Assembly (NCBI GenBank): GCA_031423755.1
Contig: JANPGC010000343.1
Location: 1 to 8,910 of the forward strand
Direction of reading: 5' to 3'
Source: JANMEX01 sp031423755
GTDB lineage: Bacteria > Pseudomonadota > Alphaproteobacteria > Rhizobiales > Rhizobiaceae
DNA: 8,910 nucleotides
Shown: piece after piece, positions 5,865 through 8,910 of the stretch
Numbering within the stretch: the stretch's first letter is position 1
Layout of the letters: every line of letters begins with the position of its first letter
The notes under the pieces: model-generated
Told to the model about the DNA's origin: nothing
What the model saw: the letters and a program-made list of their open reading frames with translations, nothing else
Databases searched by the model: none
Position numbers and translations under genes: made by a program

Positions 5865-6449
5865 ATGCAACGCACCGTCCGCGTCATCTACGCAACCCTG
5901 TTCACGCTCATCGCCCTCGCCGCAGGCTGGGCATCCTACACCTGGCTCGACAAGTCCGGCGGCGAGGCCCCCTACGGCGCACCGTTCGAACTCACCGACA
6001 TGAACGGGCAACCGATCACTGAGGCCGCGTTTGAGGGCCACCCCTCCGCTGTCTTCTTCGGCTTCACGCACTGCCCCGAAGTCTGCCCGACAACCCTGTT
6101 CGAAATGAAGGGCTGGTTTGATGCACTTGGCGATGAAGGCAAATCCATGCGCGCCTTTTTCGTTTCCATAGACCCCGAACGCGACACGCCGGAACTGCTC
6201 AAAAACTACATTTCCAACGTCACAGACCGCGTCACAGGAATCACCGGCGACAAGGATAAAGTCGCAGCAATGGCAAAGGCTTGGAGCGTCTACTTCAAGA
6301 AGGTCGAAACCTCCGGCGGCGACTACACCATGGACCACACGGCGCTTGTCTTCCTGCTCGATTCCAAGGCGCGCTTCCACGGCACCATTGCCTATGGCGA
6401 GAATCCTGATACTGCGCTCGCCAAAATGAAGCGTCTCGCCAAGCTGTGA
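5865..6449 (+). CDS. senC: SCO1/SenC family copper chaperone
   Basis: This encodes 194 residues: an N-terminal membrane anchor (about 7-26) and a periplasmic thioredoxin-like domain. The copper-binding motif is intact: C70 and C74 in CPEVCPT and H158 in DHTA. Other family marks are FFGFTHCPEVCPTTLFEMK and FVSIDPERDTPELLKNY. SCO proteins deliver copper to, or reduce the cysteines of, the CuA site of cytochrome c oxidase subunit II; some act more as redox sensors. A GGAA lies eight bases before the ATG. The gene is 18 bases after the small membrane protein and eight bases before prmA, so the three are probably co-transcribed. No oxidase genes are in the window. Confidence 0.93.
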   Translation: MQRTVRVIYATLFTLIALAAGWASYTWLDKSGGEAPYGAPFELTDMNGQPITEAAFEGHPSAVFFGFTHCPEVCPTTLFEMKGWFDALGDEGKSMRAFFVSIDPERDTPELLKNYISNVTDRVTGITGDKDKVAAMAKAWSVYFKKVETSGGDYTMDHTALVFLLDSKARFHGTIAYGENPDTALAKMKRLAKL

Positions 6450-6457
6450 AAGTCTGA

Positions 6458-7330
6458 ATGTCCCAATCCCGATTTTACCTGTCCGCCGGACGGCTCGAAG
6501 CCGAGCGCATCTTCCGTCTGGTCGAACAGGCGTTCGATGATGATGGCTTTCCGGTATCAATCCTCGAAGTGGACGAGGACAAGGACATCCACGAAGTGTC
6601 GCTCTACATCGAGTCAGACATCACTAACGAAACCCGCGCCCGTCTCGAACAGGCTCTGGGCTCAGACTTCTTCGGCCTGCCACTCGGCCTCGAAGACCTG
6701 CCCGACATCGACTGGGTCACCCACGCGCTGGATCTTCTGCCGCCCGTCCGCGCCGGCCGTTTCGTCGTCCACGGCTCGCACGACCGCGGCTCTGCCCGCC
6801 CCGGCGAAATTGCCATCGAGATTGATGCCGCCCAAGCCTTCGGCACCGGCCACCACGGCACCACATCCGGGTGCCTCGAAATGATCAGCGAAGTCGTGCG
6901 CAACCGCAAACCCCGCAATGCGCTCGATCTTGGCACAGGCTCCGGCGTGCTCGCCATCGCTGTCGCCCGTCTCGCCCACATCCCGGTGCTCGCCACCGAC
7001 ATCGACCCCGTCGCCACCCGCGTCGCACACGACAATGTCGGGCTGAATCAAGCCGCCGCATGGGTCCATTGCGAAACCGCCACCGGCTTTCACCGCGCCG
7101 GAATACGCCAGGCCGCGCCGTTTGATTTGATCATCGCCAACATCCTCGCCCGCCCCTTGATGCAGCTCGCCCCGCAAATGGCCCGCCATCTCTCGCGCGG
7201 CGGCGACATCATCCTCTCCGGCATCCTCGCCACCCAAAGAGAACGCGTCCTCGCCGCCTACCGCGCCCAAGCGCTCTATCACCGCAAGACGCTCTGGCGG
7301 AACGGCTGGGTGACGTTGCATTTGAGCTGA
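6458..7330 (+). CDS. prmA: Ribosomal protein L11 methyltransferase
   Basis: This encodes 290 residues, normal for PrmA, which trimethylates lysines and the N-terminus of ribosomal protein L11 using S-adenosylmethionine. The N-terminal substrate-recognition part covers about 1-100. The methyltransferase domain shows EIDAAQAFGTGHHGTT (121-136), the glycine-rich SAM loop LDLGTGSGVLAIA (156-168), the acidic DID at the end of strand 2 (181-183) and the catalytic-type DLIIANILA (223-231). All motifs are intact. It follows the SCO gene by eight bases with a weak GAAAG site, so it is likely translated from the same message. Loss of prmA is tolerated in E. coli. Seventeen bases after its stop codon begins the operator of the metal-efflux operon. 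Confidence 0.95.
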   Translation: MSQSRFYLSAGRLEAERIFRLVEQAFDDDGFPVSILEVDEDKDIHEVSLYIESDITNETRARLEQALGSDFFGLPLGLEDLPDIDWVTHALDLLPPVRAGRFVVHGSHDRGSARPGEIAIEIDAAQAFGTGHHGTTSGCLEMISEVVRNRKPRNALDLGTGSGVLAIAVARLAHIPVLATDIDPVATRVAHDNVGLNQAAAWVHCETATGFHRAGIRQAAPFDLIIANILARPLMQLAPQMARHLSRGGDIILSGILATQRERVLAAYRAQALYHRKTLWRNGWVTLHLS

Positions 7331-7341
7331 ACCGGAATGGC

Positions 7342-7371
7342 TTGATTTATCCTATCCCCCTGGATAGGATA
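7342..7371 (+). promoter_or_regulatory. Promoter with overlapping CsoR/RcnR-type operator for the efflux operon
   Basis: A perfect inverted repeat, TATCCTATCC (7348-7357) and GGATAGGATA (7362-7371), surrounds CCCT so that the centre has a run of five C. Inverted repeats flanking a G/C tract are the known operator form for CsoR/RcnR/FrmR repressors. TTGATT (7342-7347) and TAGGAT (7365-7370), 17 bases apart, can serve as -35 and -10 boxes (four of six matches each). The operator then fills the spacer and overlaps the -10, as expected for a repressor site. Transcription would start near 7377, at the left tip of repeat copy 2. Confidence 0.75.
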
Positions 7372-7373
7372 TG

Positions 7374-7555
7374 TGGAGGCTGGCTCAAAATTCAGTTTGA
7401 TGAGTCAAATGGTGTGATTTTCGAGAACCGAAGCGGAGCGTACGTCGGGTCCCCGCCAGCGGCTTGCCGCTCAAGGGCGGAGCAGAAGTTACGTGAGCAC
7501 CGGAAGCGCAGAAAATTGCTCCAGTTGGCCACGAAAGTGAATTTTCAGTCAGGCT
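7374..7555. repeat. MITE-like dispersed repeat, copy 2 (182 bp), in the leader of the efflux operon
   Basis: This is the same element as at 4775-4940, in the same orientation. The terminal inverted repeats are AGGCTGGCTCAAAATTC (7377-7393) and, as the reverse complement of 7539-7555, AGCCTGACTGAAAATTC (14 of 17). Nested inside, the segment around 7415-7446 and that around 7490-7520 form a second, weaker inverted repeat, so the whole element can fold back on itself. The centre (7428-7469) is 42 bases against 26 in copy 1 and contains a small AGCGG/CCGCT hairpin. Its left end lies two bases after the operator and its right end three bases before the ATG of the repressor gene. Confidence 0.85.
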
Positions 7556-7558
7556 CCC

Positions 7559-7813
7559 ATGCATAGCACCCATCCTCAAATCATCACCCGCCTCAAGCGC
7601 GCCGAAGGCCATCTGCGTTCGGTCATCACCATGATTGAGCAGGGCAAGCCCTGCCTTGATCTCGCCCAGCAGCTTCACGCCGTCGAAGCCGCCGTTGCCA
7701 ACGCCAAGCGCGAGTTGATCCACGACCACATTGAGCATTGTCTCGAGGATGAACCCGGCGCGGATGGCAAGGTCAACATCAGCGAGCTGAAGCAGCTTGC
7801 CAAATATCTGTGA
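7559..7813 (+). CDS. Metal-sensing repressor of the CsoR/RcnR family (DUF156)
   Basis: This encodes 84 residues, an all-helical tetramer-forming repressor that leaves DNA when it binds metal. The family pattern is clear: RLKRAEGHLRSVITMIEQGK (11-30), then C32, LHAVEAAVANAK, and H57 with C61 in HDHIEHCLE. The C32-H57-C61 spacing (25 and 4) is the Cys-His-Cys ligand set of copper-sensing CsoR and of nickel-sensing InrS, not the Cys-His-His of E. coli RcnR. Histidines 2 and 5 could supply a further N-terminal ligand. Since the next gene, five bases away, is an RcnA-type exporter, nickel or cobalt is the likely signal. The operator at 7348-7371 implies self-regulation. The ATG is preceded only by AGG (7551-7553), inside the end of repeat copy 2. 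No other reasonable start exists. Confidence 0.88.
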   Translation: MHSTHPQIITRLKRAEGHLRSVITMIEQGKPCLDLAQQLHAVEAAVANAKRELIHDHIEHCLEDEPGADGKVNISELKQLAKYL

Positions 7814-7818
7814 GCCCC

Positions 7819-8616
7819 ATGCCCGACCTCTCCGCAATTATAGAGAACGGCGCGGCCAATCCGTGGCTTTATCTGCCCGTCGCCATCCTTCTGGGCGCAT
7901 TGCATGCGCTGGAGCCGGGCCATTCCAAATCGCTGATGGCCGCCTTCATCATCGCCATCCGGGGAACAGGCGCGCAGGCCACCCTCCTCGGCGTCTCCGC
8001 CGCCATTGGCCACACAATTGTCGTCTGGGGTCTGGCGCTCGCAGGATTCTATGTCGGCGACAAGCTCATCCTCGATAAGGCCGAACCATGGCTGATCCTG
8101 ATTTCCGGCCTGCTGATCATAGCGCTCGCCGCCCGCCTCGTCCTGTCAGCCCGCACGATAATTTCCCGCGTTCAGCCACACGGCCACGACAGTCATGACC
8201 ACACGGCGCATGACCATGGTGCACATGATGGCGAAGATGCCCATGAAGCCGCGCACCGGCACGAGATCGAGTCCAAATACGCCGGCCGCAAGCATGTCAC
8301 CAACGGCGAAATCGCATGGTTTGGCTTCACAGGCGGCTTCCTCCCCTGCCCGTCCGCCATCGCAGTGCTGCTGGTCTGCCTGCAACTCAAACAGTTCGGC
8401 CTCGGCATCGCCATGGTCGCCGCCTTCTCAGTCGGCCTCGCCGCCACCCTCGTCGCCGTCGGCATCGCCGCAGCGTGGGGCACTGCCAAGGCGGCAAGCC
8501 GGTTCAGCGGTTTGAGCAAATGGTCTGATCGCCTGCCGCTGATCTCCGGCGCCTTCGTCATGGCCCTCGGCCTCATCATAACCCTGCGCGGCATGGCAGC
8601 ACTCGGCTGGCTATAG
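7819..8616 (+). CDS. rcnA: Nickel/cobalt efflux protein RcnA (NicO family)
   Basis: This encodes 265 residues of an inner-membrane exporter. The first helix has GALHALEPGHSKSLMAAFII (26-45), with the HxxxxxGH-type motif of H29 and H35 that marks the NicO superfamily and strongly resembles E. coli RcnA. Hydrophobic segments lie at about 16-46, 53-80, 91-111, 168-188, 194-220 and 238-263. A cytoplasmic or periplasmic loop (121-148) contains ten histidines in 28 residues, the expected metal-binding loop. FTGGFLPCPSAIAVLL (170-185) is the second conserved family motif. The ATG at 7819 is chosen because it matches the RcnA N-terminus; a GTG at 7810 overlapping the repressor stop is the alternative. 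The close spacing suggests translational coupling with the repressor gene. Confidence 0.93.
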   Translation: MPDLSAIIENGAANPWLYLPVAILLGALHALEPGHSKSLMAAFIIAIRGTGAQATLLGVSAAIGHTIVVWGLALAGFYVGDKLILDKAEPWLILISGLLIIALAARLVLSARTIISRVQPHGHDSHDHTAHDHGAHDGEDAHEAAHRHEIESKYAGRKHVTNGEIAWFGFTGGFLPCPSAIAVLLVCLQLKQFGLGIAMVAAFSVGLAATLVAVGIAAAWGTAKAASRFSGLSKWSDRLPLISGAFVMALGLIITLRGMAALGWL

Positions 8617-8910
8617 GGCAATGGTGCGGCGATCCCCCGGTAACGCCGCAGCGCGCCTTTGTCCGCTGTCGATCCCGTTCCAAGGCGCTCTCGTTGGTGC
8701 GGCCCCGTCATCTGGCTGTCGGCATCTTCTCCCTTTTGAAGAAATGGGGAGAAGACGGCTTATCACCAGCCTTCGAAGACTGGCCGTCTTCTCCCCGCAT
8801 CTCCTGCGGGGAGAAGATGCCGACAGGCAGATGAGGGGGACCAAGACGCGCGGTTCGCGATGATCCGCCAAGCAAAAGCCATAAAAATTCGGAACTATCG
8901 AAACAGGCGG
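8617..8910. other. Gene-free right edge after rcnA
   Basis: The interval contains the mosaic palindrome at 8703-8839 and otherwise nothing I can assign. Bases 8617-8702 have no terminator with a T-run. From an ATG at 8860 a frame stays open to the window end (17 codons), which is too short to judge. Confidence 0.5.
8703..8839. repeat. Mosaic palindromic repeat (RIME-like), about 137 bp
   Basis: Two arms face each other. Outer arms: 8703-8734 against the reverse complement of 8808-8839, 29 of 32 bases identical, with the shared core CTGTCGGCATCTTCTCCC. Inner arms: GGGGAGAAGACGGC (8746-8759) and its exact complement at 8783-8796. Each half is also a hairpin of CTTCTCCC with GGGAGAAG, the right one with 12 perfect pairs around a short loop. 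The centre contains a smaller palindrome around TTCGAA (8766-8783). The CATCTTCTCCCC type hairpin resembles the RIME intergenic elements described in Rhizobium; that naming is from memory. It could end rcnA transcription, though no T-run follows. Confidence 0.8.

Noticed and set aside
5805..6560. A 251-codon minus-strand open frame opposite the SCO gene
   Set aside because: It is antisense to senC with its intact copper motif and runs into prmA; its composition is typical of a shadow frame.
6662..7321. A 219-codon minus-strand open frame inside prmA
   Set aside because: It is antisense to the intact SAM-binding domain of prmA and has Gly/Ala/Asp-rich shadow composition.
7342..7566. A 74-codon plus-strand frame through the operator and repeat copy 2
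   Set aside because: It passes through an operator and a fold-back repeat, has no ribosome-binding site, and overlaps the start of the repressor gene; copy 1 does not preserve the frame in its centre.
8860..8910. Possible start of a gene at the right edge (ATG at 8860, open to the end)
   Set aside because: Only 17 codons are visible, with no clear ribosome-binding site and no recognisable family.

Overview
The window looks like chromosomal DNA of an alphaproteobacterium, most likely of the order Hyphomicrobiales. The inference rests on GC-rich codon use, the type of isocitrate lyase at the left edge, the RcnA-type exporter with its small CsoR/RcnR-family repressor, and mosaic palindromic intergenic repeats like those known from rhizobia. 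I see no tRNA, rRNA, CRISPR array, transposase or phage gene. Most genes are ordinary housekeeping or small envelope-protein genes. The most unusual material lies in and between the promoters.

Layout. Bases 1-375 are the 3' end of isocitrate lyase (aceA), followed by a very clear intrinsic terminator (446-472) and a gene-free stretch holding an inverted palindromic repeat (546-710). Next come a small secreted YARHG-type protein (861-1130, +), and converging on it two minus-strand genes: a LprI-like secreted protein (1134-1811) and a DUF2189 membrane protein (1877-2659). Reading rightward are a 70-residue YjdM/PhnA C-terminal-domain protein (2766-2978) and a TMEM175-type channel-like protein (3027-3599). 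The latter ends one base from the end of the convergent creA (3601-4089, -). A cytochrome b561-type membrane protein (4176-4679, -) has two palindromes upstream of its start. A hexapeptide-repeat acetyltransferase follows (4941-5564, -).

From 5682 to 7330 a plus-strand cluster encodes a 54-residue membrane protein, a SCO1/SenC copper chaperone and ribosomal protein L11 methyltransferase (prmA). After it lies a metal-efflux operon: a CsoR/RcnR-family repressor (7559-7813) and RcnA, a nickel/cobalt exporter with a His-rich loop (7819-8616). A perfect 10-bp inverted repeat around a C-tract (7348-7371) sits inside a plausible promoter and is almost certainly the operator of that pair.

The most interesting observation is a MITE-like repeat present twice in the same orientation (4775-4940 and 7374-7555). 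It has imperfect 17-bp terminal inverted repeats, two flanking blocks about 90% identical between copies, and a diverged centre. Copy 2 lies exactly between the metal operator/promoter and the repressor start codon, so it would form essentially the whole 5' leader of the efflux operon and supply its weak ribosome-binding site. Copy 1 abuts the stop codon of the acetyltransferase gene. A further, unrelated mosaic palindrome (8703-8839) lies downstream of rcnA.
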